A stretch of DNA of 10,839 nucleotides from RGIG3102 sp964649845 (GTDB lineage Bacteria > Bacillota > Clostridia > Oscillospirales > Ruminococcaceae): contig CAZYSS010000071.1 of the NCBI GenBank assembly GCA_964649845.1, forward strand, positions 1 through 10,839, in the 5' to 3' direction. Numbering within the stretch: the first letter of the stretch is position 1; each line of letters begins with the position of its first letter. The notes under the pieces are model-generated. The model worked only from the letters and a program-made list of their open reading frames with translations. It was not told where the DNA came from and did no database searches. Of this stretch, positions 6,009 to 10,839 are shown piece by piece. The position numbers were made by a program, and so were the translations under genes.

Positions 6009-7085
6009 TTATTGCATCCCATCCAGCATTTCTGCCAGCGCACCTGCAAAGGCGGCGGCAGAATTTTTTGCCTGCTGCAGAGTGGACCCGTGAGTGCCTA
6101 TCTCCACCAGGATGCTTCCTGTTGTCAGTTGCTGATTGTAGTTGCGGTAGTCAAACAGTATAGGGCGCGCAAGTCCCGGCCAGCTTTTACCCAACTGATT
6201 CTGCAGATTGCTGGCAAATTTCAGGTTTTCTGGATAATTGGGCATATTCATATATCCGTTGTCCCGTCCGCTGATAATCATTATCTGGGCGTATTTGATG
6301 CCATCTATGGTGACCACCGGATTAATCAGCCGTCCGTTTCTTTCCACTGCGTCTCGGTGGATGTCCAGCACTATTTTTATGGAAGGATATTTTTCCAGAT
6401 ATTCTTCCACAGTGGCTTTGCTTAAATCATAGCTGCCGTTGTAGGAAGGGTAATCGTGGAGGGTGGTATCCTGTATCGTGCTGTAACCCAGGCTGTTCAG
6501 GGTGTCGGCCATCACCTTACCCACTGCCACCATATTTTTGCTGCAGTCGGTGCTGCGGTAGGCATAGGTGCTGTCATACGCCATATCCGATGTGGGTACA
6601 TAGCTTTCCGTGGCGTGTGTATGGTAAATAAGTATCTGTGGCAGGTCACTGTTTTTCTCCACCTGAAAACCGATGGGAGACAGCATAATGGTTTTCACCT
6701 GCTCTGCGGACAGGTGAGTAAGGTTTTTCAGATAGCAATATTCTTCGCGCAGCACAATATCGCTTTCTGCGCTGGCCATAAACTCCTCAACCACATTGTA
6801 ATCTGGATGATAGCTTTCCGCCCGGGTGCTGACAGGCACAGTCTGCTCTCCCCCAGAAAACCGGTCAAAGGAAAAATCCGCAAATGGATTGGCAGAAGTG
6901 TGCATCTCCCGCCTGTATGCAGTGCTGCTTTTCAGATATTCCAGCGCCCGTGCCGGATTCAGGGCACCTACAGCCAGCCCCAACCAGTGACCGGAAAAAG
7001 CCATAACAGCCATTGCAGGCACAAATATCCGCCATATATGAAAAAAACTGACAATTTTCTGCAAAAAAATCACCACCAATATCAA
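6009..7085 (-). CDS. spoIIP: Stage II sporulation protein P (septal peptidoglycan hydrolase)
   Basis: SpoIIP works with SpoIID and SpoIIM at the engulfing septum, acting as an amidase and endopeptidase that thins peptidoglycan. The 358-aa protein has one N-terminal membrane segment (about 10-42), an acidic linker, and a C-terminal amidase domain (about 145-355). That domain carries Y154-H155-T-H157-A-T-E160, L240-D-I-H243-R-D245 and L326-V-E328-I-G-T-H-G. These match the conserved SpoIIP blocks; H155 or H157 and H243 are likely zinc ligands and E328 a likely catalytic acid. The start is a TTG at 7085, supported by AAAGG seven bases upstream; GTG codons at positions 4-5 are alternatives. It is divergent from rpsT and has no gpr beside it. 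No clear terminator follows; the downstream gap is repeat DNA. Confidence 0.95.
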   Translation of the reverse strand: MILVVIFLQKIVSFFHIWRIFVPAMAVMAFSGHWLGLAVGALNPARALEYLKSSTAYRREMHTSANPFADFSFDRFSGGEQTVPVSTRAESYHPDYNVVEEFMASAESDIVLREEYCYLKNLTHLSAEQVKTIMLSPIGFQVEKNSDLPQILIYHTHATESYVPTSDMAYDSTYAYRSTDCSKNMVAVGKVMADTLNSLGYSTIQDTTLHDYPSYNGSYDLSKATVEEYLEKYPSIKIVLDIHRDAVERNGRLINPVVTIDGIKYAQIMIISGRDNGYMNMPNYPENLKFASNLQNQLGKSWPGLARPILFDYRNYNQQLTTGSILVEIGTHGSTLQQAKNSAAAFAGALAEMLDGMQ

Positions 7086-7109
7086 TTTCTTACCTTTAAA
7101 TATATGAAA

Positions 7110-7132
7110 AACTGTGGTATAATATCACAGTT
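7110..7132. promoter_or_regulatory. 23-bp dyad upstream of spoIIP
   Basis: AACTGTG.TAT.ATA.CACAGTT is a palindrome centred at 7121, 25 bp upstream of the spoIIP start. It contains TATAAT on the plus strand. It could be an operator or a small hairpin; the sequence alone does not say which protein would bind. Confidence 0.45.
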
Positions 7133-7185
7133 GACAATAAGTTTTGGCAGATTTTAAAATTGTTGAAAAAGTACAAAAAAAGTAC

Positions 7186-7214
7186 TTGCAATTTGTAAAT
7201 AAAAATGGTATTAT
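7186..7214 (+). promoter_or_regulatory. Promoter of rpsT
   Basis: TTGCAA (7186-7191), a 17-base spacer and TATTAT (7209-7214) with TGG directly before it form a plausible sigma-A promoter. The expected start is near 7221, about 30 bases before the rpsT ATG. Confidence 0.65.
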
Positions 7215-7220
7215 AATTAA

Positions 7221-7233
7221 TACTGTCACAGTA
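7221..7233 (+). promoter_or_regulatory. TACTGT/ACAGTA palindrome at the rpsT transcript start
   Basis: A perfect 6-bp palindrome with a single central base lies where the rpsT transcript should start, five bases before the AAGGAGG ribosome binding site. It could be an operator or a tiny 5' hairpin. Its CTGT/ACAG halves resemble those of the dyad at 7110-7132. Confidence 0.45.
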
Positions 7234-7250
7234 ATAAAGGAGGTGGGATC

Positions 7251-7511
7251 ATGCCAAACATTAAATCTCAGAAAGACAGAGTAGCTCAGTCCAAAAAGGA
7301 AAATCTTCGCAACAAAGCTGTGAAAAGCAACCTTAAAACAGTTATCAAAAAAGCAGACATTGCTATAGCTGATGGTTCCGCTGACGCACAGATGGCAGTT
7401 GTAGAAGCAGTATCTACAATCGACAAAGCTCGTTCCAAAGGTATTCTGCACAAGAACACAGCAGCAAGAAAAGTTTCCAGAATGATGAAAAAAGCTAACG
7501 CTGCAAAATAA
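7251..7511 (+). CDS. rpsT: 30S ribosomal protein S20
   Basis: S20 is a primary binding protein of the 30S subunit that contacts 16S rRNA. The 86-aa protein begins MPNIKS and is lysine/arginine-rich throughout, with the family's three-helix pattern and the conserved SKGILHKNTAARKVSRM segment at about 62-79. The length is typical. AAGGAGG lies about seven bases before the ATG, one of the strongest ribosome binding sites in the window, fitting a highly expressed gene. It is monocistronic, with its own promoter and terminator. Confidence 0.98.
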   Translation: MPNIKSQKDRVAQSKKENLRNKAVKSNLKTVIKKADIAIADGSADAQMAVVEAVSTIDKARSKGILHKNTAARKVSRMMKKANAAK

Positions 7512-7525
7512 TTCAAGTAAATAAT

Positions 7526-7556
7526 AACCGCTCTGATGGAGCGGTTTTTGTTTTTT
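7526..7556 (+). terminator. Rho-independent terminator of rpsT
   Basis: A perfect 8-bp stem AACCGCTC/GAGCGGTT (7526-7533, 7539-7546) is followed by TTTTTGTTTTTT. Confidence 0.92.
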
Positions 7557-7648
7557 ATAAATAATTTCTGCATTTTCGCAGTTTTCACACAAACAGATGT
7601 TATTTTATGCTCATAAAGCGATATATTATATTCAAGGAGAGATGTATT

Positions 7649-7873
7649 ATGATAGGTGCTATTATTATAGGTGCAATTGTGGGCTGTATTGCAGGCAAAA
7701 TTATGGGCAGCCACCACGGCATTGTTATGAATGCCATTATCGGCGTACTGGGGTCATCCGTAGGTCATTTCCTGTTCAATCTGGTGGGCTTTTCCGCACA
7801 GGGCCTGGCAAGCCTGATGGTAGACATTATAGGTGCCTGCATTGTTATTGCCATGGCAAGAAAAATAGGTTAA
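7649..7873 (+). CDS. GlsB/YeaQ/YmgE (transglycosylase-associated) family small membrane protein
   Basis: This 74-aa, very hydrophobic, glycine-rich protein has three predicted membrane segments, at about residues 2-17, 25-46 and 51-70. The repeated IIGAIVGxIAGKIMG start and the later VDIIGACIVI are characteristic of this family, which is linked to envelope stress in some bacteria but has no defined biochemical activity. The start at 7649 is set by AAGGAG (7634-7639) nine bases upstream. An overlapping ATG at 7642 is in another frame and closes quickly. The gene stands alone between the rpsT terminator and its own. Confidence 0.9.
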   Translation: MIGAIIIGAIVGCIAGKIMGSHHGIVMNAIIGVLGSSVGHFLFNLVGFSAQGLASLMVDIIGACIVIAMARKIG

Positions 7874-7934
7874 GACATACATAACAGAAACTTACAGTAC
7901 CGCCGATTGGCAGAATTGTCTGTTGATTCAAGAA

Positions 7935-7970
7935 AGGGTGCTTAATTTAAAAATTGGGCACCCTCTTTTT
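7935..7970 (+). terminator. Rho-independent terminator after the GlsB-like gene
   Basis: The outer stem AGGGTGC/GCACCCT (7935-7941, 7958-7964) encloses a possible AATTT/AAATT inner stem and is followed by CTTTTTATTT. Confidence 0.85.
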
Positions 7971-8014
7971 ATTTGTATTGAGTAAATATATTCCTATTTT
8001 ACATCAGGACACGC

Positions 8015-8704
8015 TTACAGTGACAGTGTTTCGCTGTATTTGTAATAATCTCCATTTCTGCAGAATACTGCAGCCATAGGGATTTTATCGTCAGAGTCTA
8101 TAGGAAGAATATAATAGCTTATGGTCAGCTTTTCTTCGTCAGTCGAGTAATCAAAAACCTGTGTACTGTCTGTAATCCAGCTTGTCTCTCCTACAAAATA
8201 CTGGTATCCGTTCTGTTCACTGTTGTAGAAGCTGTTGTGTGCGGTACGCAGAAATGCACTGTCGGTATTTTCTATAAACAGGCTTAAATATTCCTCCACT
8301 TCGTCTGCCGGCACACACACCGTGTTCTTTTCCGAACCGGCCGGATAATTTTCTTTATAATAATCAATATTATTGAATACTGCAGCCATAAAATAATAAA
8401 AAGTATATTTCTGCGCCAGATTTTCGCCTGCTGCAGCATCTTTAGTAAGCAGCATTGCCCTTTCCAGAGGTTCTGTGTAATTCTGTTGCAGATATTCACA
8501 GGCAGCTGCTTTTTCCATCGAGGACAGCAACAGTATCGTTTCTTCTGCTGATACCGGTTTATGGATTTCTATATTCTGATTGTCAGGCTGCGAGCCGCTG
8601 GCTGACGCACCATTATCCGTTACGCTGCCGGCACCTGTCTTTCCGCAGGAGGAAAACACAGTAACCGATATAATCAATAACAATATGGCTGAAAGTTTTT
8701 TCAT
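8015..8704 (-). CDS. Putative lipoprotein of unknown function
   Basis: The 229-aa protein starts with a lipoprotein signal: two lysines, a hydrophobic core (about 4-16) and V16-F17-S18-S19-C20, with C20 the expected lipidated residue. Phenylalanine at -3 is unusual for a lipobox. A Ser/Gly/Asn-rich linker (about 21-45) leads to a globular part (about 50-229) rich in Tyr, Glu and Asp. I recognise no enzyme motif or known domain. AAAGGAG lies seven bases before the ATG. No convincing promoter is visible in the 99 bp between it and the upstream SGNH hydrolase gene, so it may depend on read-through past the terminator at 8727-8754. Its ribosome binding site lies fully inside a possible hairpin. 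Confidence 0.88.
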   Translation of the reverse strand: MKKLSAILLLIISVTVFSSCGKTGAGSVTDNGASASGSQPDNQNIEIHKPVSAEETILLLSSMEKAAACEYLQQNYTEPLERAMLLTKDAAAGENLAQKYTFYYFMAAVFNNIDYYKENYPAGSEKNTVCVPADEVEEYLSLFIENTDSAFLRTAHNSFYNSEQNGYQYFVGETSWITDSTQVFDYSTDEEKLTISYYILPIDSDDKIPMAAVFCRNGDYYKYSETLSL

Positions 8705-8711
8705 ACGCGCT

Positions 8712-8732
8712 CTCCTTTATGCAATAAAGGAG
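8712..8732 (-). promoter_or_regulatory. Hairpin sequestering the lipoprotein ribosome binding site
   Basis: A perfect 9-bp stem CTCCTTTAT/ATAAAGGAG with a 3-base loop would bury the AAAGGAG of the lipoprotein gene. Bases 8727-8732 are shared with the terminator stem 8727-8754, so the two folds exclude each other. A regulatory role is inferred. Confidence 0.55.
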
Positions 8733-8754
8733 CAAACCGGGTGATTTGCTCCTT
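8727..8754 (-). terminator. Terminator between the SGNH hydrolase and lipoprotein genes
   Basis: A perfect 10-bp stem AAGGAGCAAA/TTTGCTCCTT (8727-8736, 8745-8754) is followed on the minus strand by TTTATT. The T-run is short, so it is likely leaky. Confidence 0.7.
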
Positions 8755-8803
8755 GTTTTAATCTCTTTTTGTCAGCCTGGTGGCATTGGTGCTACCGGAG
8801 CTT

Positions 8804-9745
8804 TTATATATAAACATTTGATGGGTTGTACACTGTGTGTGAAATCAGATAATCCAGCCACTGCTGATAGCCTGTAGGTGTGAGATGGTATCCGTCTGCA
8901 GCTGCAATTTCCTCTCTCAGATAACCGCTGGAGCTTTTCAGCACATCATACAGATTGATAAGCGCCAGGTCCTTTTCAATGCACATTTTTGCAATCCGCT
9001 GGTTGTAGCTGTAAATCCTGTCAAAGGACATACGTGGCTCTTCCTGGCCTTTCCAGGCTGTTACCGGTGTAACTGTGGTTACATAAATGATGGTTTCAGG
9101 GCTTGTCTGCCTGATTTTGTCAATCAGCTGATAGTAGCTGTCTATAAAAGTTTCTGTATCCATACTCATCAGGGCGTTGGTACCGAGAGTGATATACATT
9201 TTCTTTGGCTGTCTTTGCCGGATAACCGCCCACACGTCTACAGGGCCTGCGCCTGCATCCACCATTACGCCCGGCTGCAGAAATGTGCGGGGAGTGGTGC
9301 TTTTCTGCGTGAGATAAACCGCTGTGGAGTCTTTCAGTGAAAGGGAGCCTGTGCGGGTATAAACTTTAAAACCGTCTGCCAGGGAGTCGCCCATAAAGAG
9401 GGCATCGTCAAAGTAGGAAATATCCACCTTGCCGTTTTCCATAACCTGTACCATAGACAGTTCAGCCGATGGTGAATCCAGATTAATTGTCTGCGCAACC
9501 TCGCCTGTATAGGACGACCAGCTTTCTGCCTGTTTTGTAATATCTGTGTTAGGCTGCTGAAGATTTGCAGATGAAACAGCCGGTTTTACAGCACCTGCTG
9601 CACCTGCCAGCATTTCCACCACCTGTACTATTATAAAAGAAAGCACCAGAACAAAAGCCGCCATACAACTGTACATAGCCAGCTTTCTGCGTCTCTGCTG
9701 TTTTCTGTATTTTACTTTTTCTTTCGGAGCTCTGTATTTTGCCAA
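8804..9745 (-). CDS. Membrane-anchored SGNH/GDSL hydrolase
   Basis: SGNH enzymes are serine esterases, and exported ones often act on acyl or acetyl groups of lipids or cell-wall glycans; the substrate here is unknown. Numbering from ATG 9763, the protein has a basic N-terminus, one membrane segment (about 28-58), a linker, and an outside catalytic domain (about 115-305). Its motifs are G125-D-S127-L (nucleophile), G194-T-N196 (oxyanion hole) and D290-G-Y-H293. I prefer TTG 9745 (313 aa): AGAGGTGAT lies ideally upstream of it, and the promoter's -10 (9777-9782) would leave ATG 9763 only about seven leader bases. The lipoprotein gene follows. Confidence 0.92.
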   Translation of the reverse strand: MAKYRAPKEKVKYRKQQRRRKLAMYSCMAAFVLVLSFIIVQVVEMLAGAAGAVKPAVSSANLQQPNTDITKQAESWSSYTGEVAQTINLDSPSAELSMVQVMENGKVDISYFDDALFMGDSLADGFKVYTRTGSLSLKDSTAVYLTQKSTTPRTFLQPGVMVDAGAGPVDVWAVIRQRQPKKMYITLGTNALMSMDTETFIDSYYQLIDKIRQTSPETIIYVTTVTPVTAWKGQEEPRMSFDRIYSYNQRIAKMCIEKDLALINLYDVLKSSSGYLREEIAAADGYHLTPTGYQQWLDYLISHTVYNPSNVYI

Positions 9746-9776
9746 ATTATCACCTCTGCTCATATTCTCTTTAATG

Positions 9777-9805
9777 ATTATATTCTATTGAAAAAAGCTT
9801 TTCAA
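9777..9805 (-). promoter_or_regulatory. Sigma-A promoter of the SGNH hydrolase gene
   Basis: On the minus strand TTGAAA (9800-9805), a 17-base spacer and a perfect TATAAT (9777-9782) form a strong promoter. The -35 lies within a TTGAAAA/TTTTCAA palindrome (about 9788-9805). Confidence 0.8.
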
Positions 9806-9810
9806 GTGGG

Positions 9811-9887
9811 TAAATATTACATTCGCCAAATTTTCACACAGGATTACAAAATTGTAATATTTGCGCGGAATGTAATACATAAATTAC
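9811..9887. promoter_or_regulatory. Cluster of ATTAC/GTAAT half-sites upstream of the SGNH hydrolase promoter
   Basis: Five half-sites lie within about 70 bp: 9816, 9843, 9854, 9872 and 9883. The central pair forms a perfect palindrome ATTACAA-AA-TTGTAAT (9843-9858). The outer ATTACATTCGC (9816-9826) mirrors GCGGAATGTAAT (9865-9876). This nested symmetry suggests an operator array; no binding protein is known. Confidence 0.45.
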
Positions 9888-9945
9888 CGGATATGTTTTT
9901 CTTTTGATTGCCAGATATAGGTGATTTGTGTATTAAGAACTTTAT

Positions 9946-10028
9946 GGGTTCGATTCCCTTTGCTTTTTCATACATAAAATACAGCAGGCTATGTCTGCTG
10001 TATTTTATGGTGACCCATAGGGGAATCG
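9946..10028 (-). repeat. tRNA-Glu 3'-end/terminator cassette, displaced copy
   Basis: This 83-bp unit mirrors the one at 10138-10219. Read on the minus strand it starts with the last bases of tRNA-Glu (CGATTCCCC.. to CCA), continues with a perfect 15-bp stem (9973-9987 with 9995-10009), and ends in GGGAATCGAACCC, the complement of a T-arm. A 26-base stretch (10003-10028) is identical to 10194-10219. No tRNA body precedes it. Confidence 0.75.
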
Positions 10029-10137
10029 CCGTATGCTACGGCTTTGCCTTGCATACTGTCTGGCTTTCGCTACCGCTCAAGCTCTTTTTCCTGAAAACAG
10101 TCCACCGGACTGTTTTCTTAACGGAAAAACCCTCTCG
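10029..10137. other. Hairpin-rich spacer between tRNA cassettes
   Basis: It holds two perfect hairpins: CCGTA-TGC-TACGG (10029-10041) and GAAAACAGTCC-ACC-GGACTGTTTTC (10093-10117). Neither has a T-run. Frames crossing it and its neighbours read through tRNA and repeat DNA and are not credible genes. Confidence 0.5.
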
Positions 10138-10200
10138 GGGTTCGATTCCCTTTTGTTTATCATACATAAAAATAACAGGCCAATGCCTGTTATTTTTATG
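10138..10200 (-). terminator. Terminator of tRNA-Glu (in repeat cassette)
   Basis: Directly after the encoded CCA, a perfect 16-bp stem (10165-10180 with 10185-10200, loop of 4) ends in a T-rich strand (TTATTTTTATG). The flank continues to GGGAATCGAACCCC, complementary to the tRNA T-arm. This is the intact counterpart of the cassette at 9946-10028. Confidence 0.75.
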
Positions 10201-10273
10201 GTGACCCATAGGGGAATCGAACCCCTGTTTTCGCCGTGAGAGGGCGACGTCTTGACCGCTTGACCAATGGGCC
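10199..10273 (-). tRNA. tRNA-Glu (anticodon CTC)
   Basis: On the minus strand the sequence folds as a full cloverleaf. The acceptor stem GGCCCAT pairs with ATGGGTC (one G-U), and the D arm has GTC/GAC. The anticodon stem TCGCC/GGCGA holds the loop CTCTCAC with anticodon CTC, which reads GAG. The T-arm is AGGGG-TTCGATT-CCCCT, followed by A73 and an encoded CCA (10199-10201). Without CCA it is 72 bases long, normal for tRNA-Glu. Its promoter and terminator are visible. Confidence 0.95.
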
Positions 10274-10292
10274 GTATTCAGTTACATATTAA

Positions 10293-10320
10293 TTTTATAC
10301 CCGACAAAACAAAAAGTAAA
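10293..10320 (-). promoter_or_regulatory. Candidate promoter of tRNA-Glu
   Basis: TATAAA (10293-10298) lies 20 bases upstream of the mature tRNA 5' end, with TTTACT (10315-10320) 16 bases further up on the minus strand. The -35 is weak. A leader of about 13 bases is predicted. Confidence 0.5.
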
Positions 10321-10402
10321 GAAAAAAATGAAATATAAAAGCGAACAACAGCCGAACAAAAGAATAATATTGTATACGCAGGTCACAGATTTCAAGAAAA
10401 TA

Positions 10403-10427
10403 CCCGTAGGGGCGATTATCAATCGCC
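10403..10427. repeat. GTAGGGG stem-loop repeat, copy 3
   Basis: CCCGTAGG is followed by a perfect stem GGCGAT-TATCA-ATCGCC (10411-10427). It has the same loop type and 5' flank as the copies at 305-333 and 5832-5856, but different stem bases that still pair. Confidence 0.7.
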
Positions 10428-10482
10428 AGTAAAAAAGAAGGCATGACCTTTCCGGCATGCTGTGGGTTTCAATATGCACATA

Positions 10483-10498
10483 GCAGCAAACTTGCTGC
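10483..10498. repeat. Hairpin GCAGCAA/TTGCTGC
   Basis: A perfect 7-bp stem has a 2-base centre. It lies in a gene-free stretch and has no T-run beside it. Confidence 0.5.
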
Positions 10499-10522
10499 AA
10501 AACAACAATTTTCCCGTAGCTG

Positions 10523-10577
10523 TTGTCAGCAATGCTGACAAAGATCCTTCGACTCGCTTTGCTCGCTCAGGATGACA
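10523..10577. repeat. Hairpin plus half copy of the inverted-repeat element (copy C)
   Basis: A perfect 8-bp hairpin TTGTCAGC-AAT-GCTGACAA (10523-10541) runs into GACAAAGATCCTTCGACTCG... ending CTCAGGATGACA (10537-10577). The second part closely matches the right arm of copy A (193-234). The matching left arm is missing, so this is a solo half element. Confidence 0.7.
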
Positions 10578-10605
10578 TTATTCCGGTCTGGTGGTATATA
10601 TACAG

Positions 10606-10660
10606 GGAATCGAACACGTGAGATTCTCGTGTAAAATTATTACAAAAAATAAAAAGCAGC
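10606..10660. repeat. 55-bp direct repeat, copy 1
   Basis: The 55 bases starting GGAATCGAACACG and ending AAAAAGCAGC are identical to 10785-10839, 179 bp further on. The minus strand begins with a T-arm-like GTGTTCGATTCC and includes the hairpin TGTAA-AATTA-TTACA (10630-10644). Confidence 0.9.
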
Positions 10661-10682
10661 AAATCATCCGACTTACTGCTTT
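10643..10682 (-). terminator. Terminator-like hairpin after a tRNA-Glu-like 3' end
   Basis: The stem AAAGCAG/CTGCTTT (10653-10659, 10676-10682) is followed on the minus strand by TTTTTATTTTTT. Directly before it lies a CCA end (10684-10686). Confidence 0.65.
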
Positions 10683-10683
10683 C

Positions 10684-10696
10684 TGGTGACCCGTAC
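10684..10696 (-). pseudogene. Relic of a tRNA-Glu-type 3' end
   Basis: The minus strand reads GTACGGGTCACCA, the usual end of a bacterial tRNA-Glu with its CCA, followed at once by a terminator-like hairpin. The preceding 90 bases contain no matching 5' acceptor strand, anticodon arm or proper T-arm, so the tRNA body is lost or was never there. Confidence 0.5.
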
Positions 10697-10784
10697 AATA
10701 CGTGACACCCGGAAAATACAAGCCATAGGTGCAGGATTTTCCGTCGGTGGAACTTACACAGGGAGCGGCTTTGCCGCGAGTCGT

Positions 10785-10839
10785 GGAATCGAACACGTGA
10801 GATTCTCGTGTAAAATTATTACAAAAAATAAAAAGCAGC
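10785..10839. repeat. 55-bp direct repeat, copy 2 (reaches the window edge)
   Basis: It is identical to 10606-10660 through the last base of the window, so the repeat may be longer and may continue as a tandem array. A perfect hairpin GCGGC-TTT-GCCGC (10765-10777) lies just before it. Confidence 0.9.

Noticed and set aside
7092..7127. Possible sigma-E promoter for spoIIP (CATATATT with TGATATTA 13 bases upstream)
   Set aside because: It would start the transcript inside or after the ribosome binding site of the TTG start, and the match to the -35 is poor.
9908..10239. Open frames of 98 and 68 aa
   Set aside because: They read through the antisense strand of the tRNA-Glu tail and its duplicated cassette, a common source of false proteins.
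10606..10839. CRISPR-like direct repeats
   Set aside because: There are only two copies with 124 bp between them, and the repeat contains terminator and T-arm-like sequence. There are no regular spacers or cas genes.

Overview
The window looks like chromosomal DNA of an anaerobic, spore-forming Firmicute, probably a gut Clostridia/Oscillospirales-type bacterium. The evidence is spoIIP (sporulation), a PerR-type regulator next to rubrerythrin (anaerobic peroxide defence), strong Firmicute ribosome binding sites and promoters, AT-rich intergenic DNA and many small palindromic repeats. All genus-level placement is inference.

Layout. 1-76: tail of an upstream plus-strand gene and its terminator. 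77-593: a gene-free block of nested inverted repeats. 594-1875: minus-strand operon cdd-rsmA (cytidine deaminase, 16S rRNA dimethyltransferase) with a clear promoter. 2015-2503: divergent dCMP deaminase with a terminator. 2628-4538: large polytopic membrane protein, possibly a GT-C-type glycosyltransferase. 4544-4569: two-way terminator. 4594-5556: minus-strand perR-rubrerythrin operon behind a near-consensus promoter whose -10 lies in a 25-bp dyad. 5619-6008: a second repeat-rich gap. 6009-7085: spoIIP. 7251-7511: rpsT, divergent from spoIIP. 7649-7873: small GlsB/YeaQ-type membrane protein. 8015-9745: minus-strand SGNH-hydrolase gene followed by a lipoprotein gene. 9764-10839: about 1 kb with one tRNA-Glu(CTC) gene surrounded by copies of its 3' end, terminator-like hairpins, dispersed palindromes and a 55-bp direct repeat.

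How the genes relate. The two deaminases are divergent neighbours and both feed uracil nucleotide pools (cytidine or deoxycytidine, and dCMP). PerR and rubrerythrin form a textbook peroxide-response pair. rpsT beside spoIIP recalls a common Firmicute neighbourhood in which gpr usually sits next to spoIIP; gpr is absent here. The SGNH hydrolase and lipoprotein are both exported and separated by a terminator that can refold into a hairpin hiding the lipoprotein's ribosome binding site.

No complete new defence or mobile system is visible. The most unusual material is non-coding: (a) the possible attenuator at 8712-8754; (b) a duplicated 82-83-bp cassette carrying the tRNA-Glu 3' end plus a terminator with a changed but still paired stem; (c) a GTAGGG stem-loop family with compensatory changes among three copies; (d) what looks like the rsmA terminator split by a repeat element.
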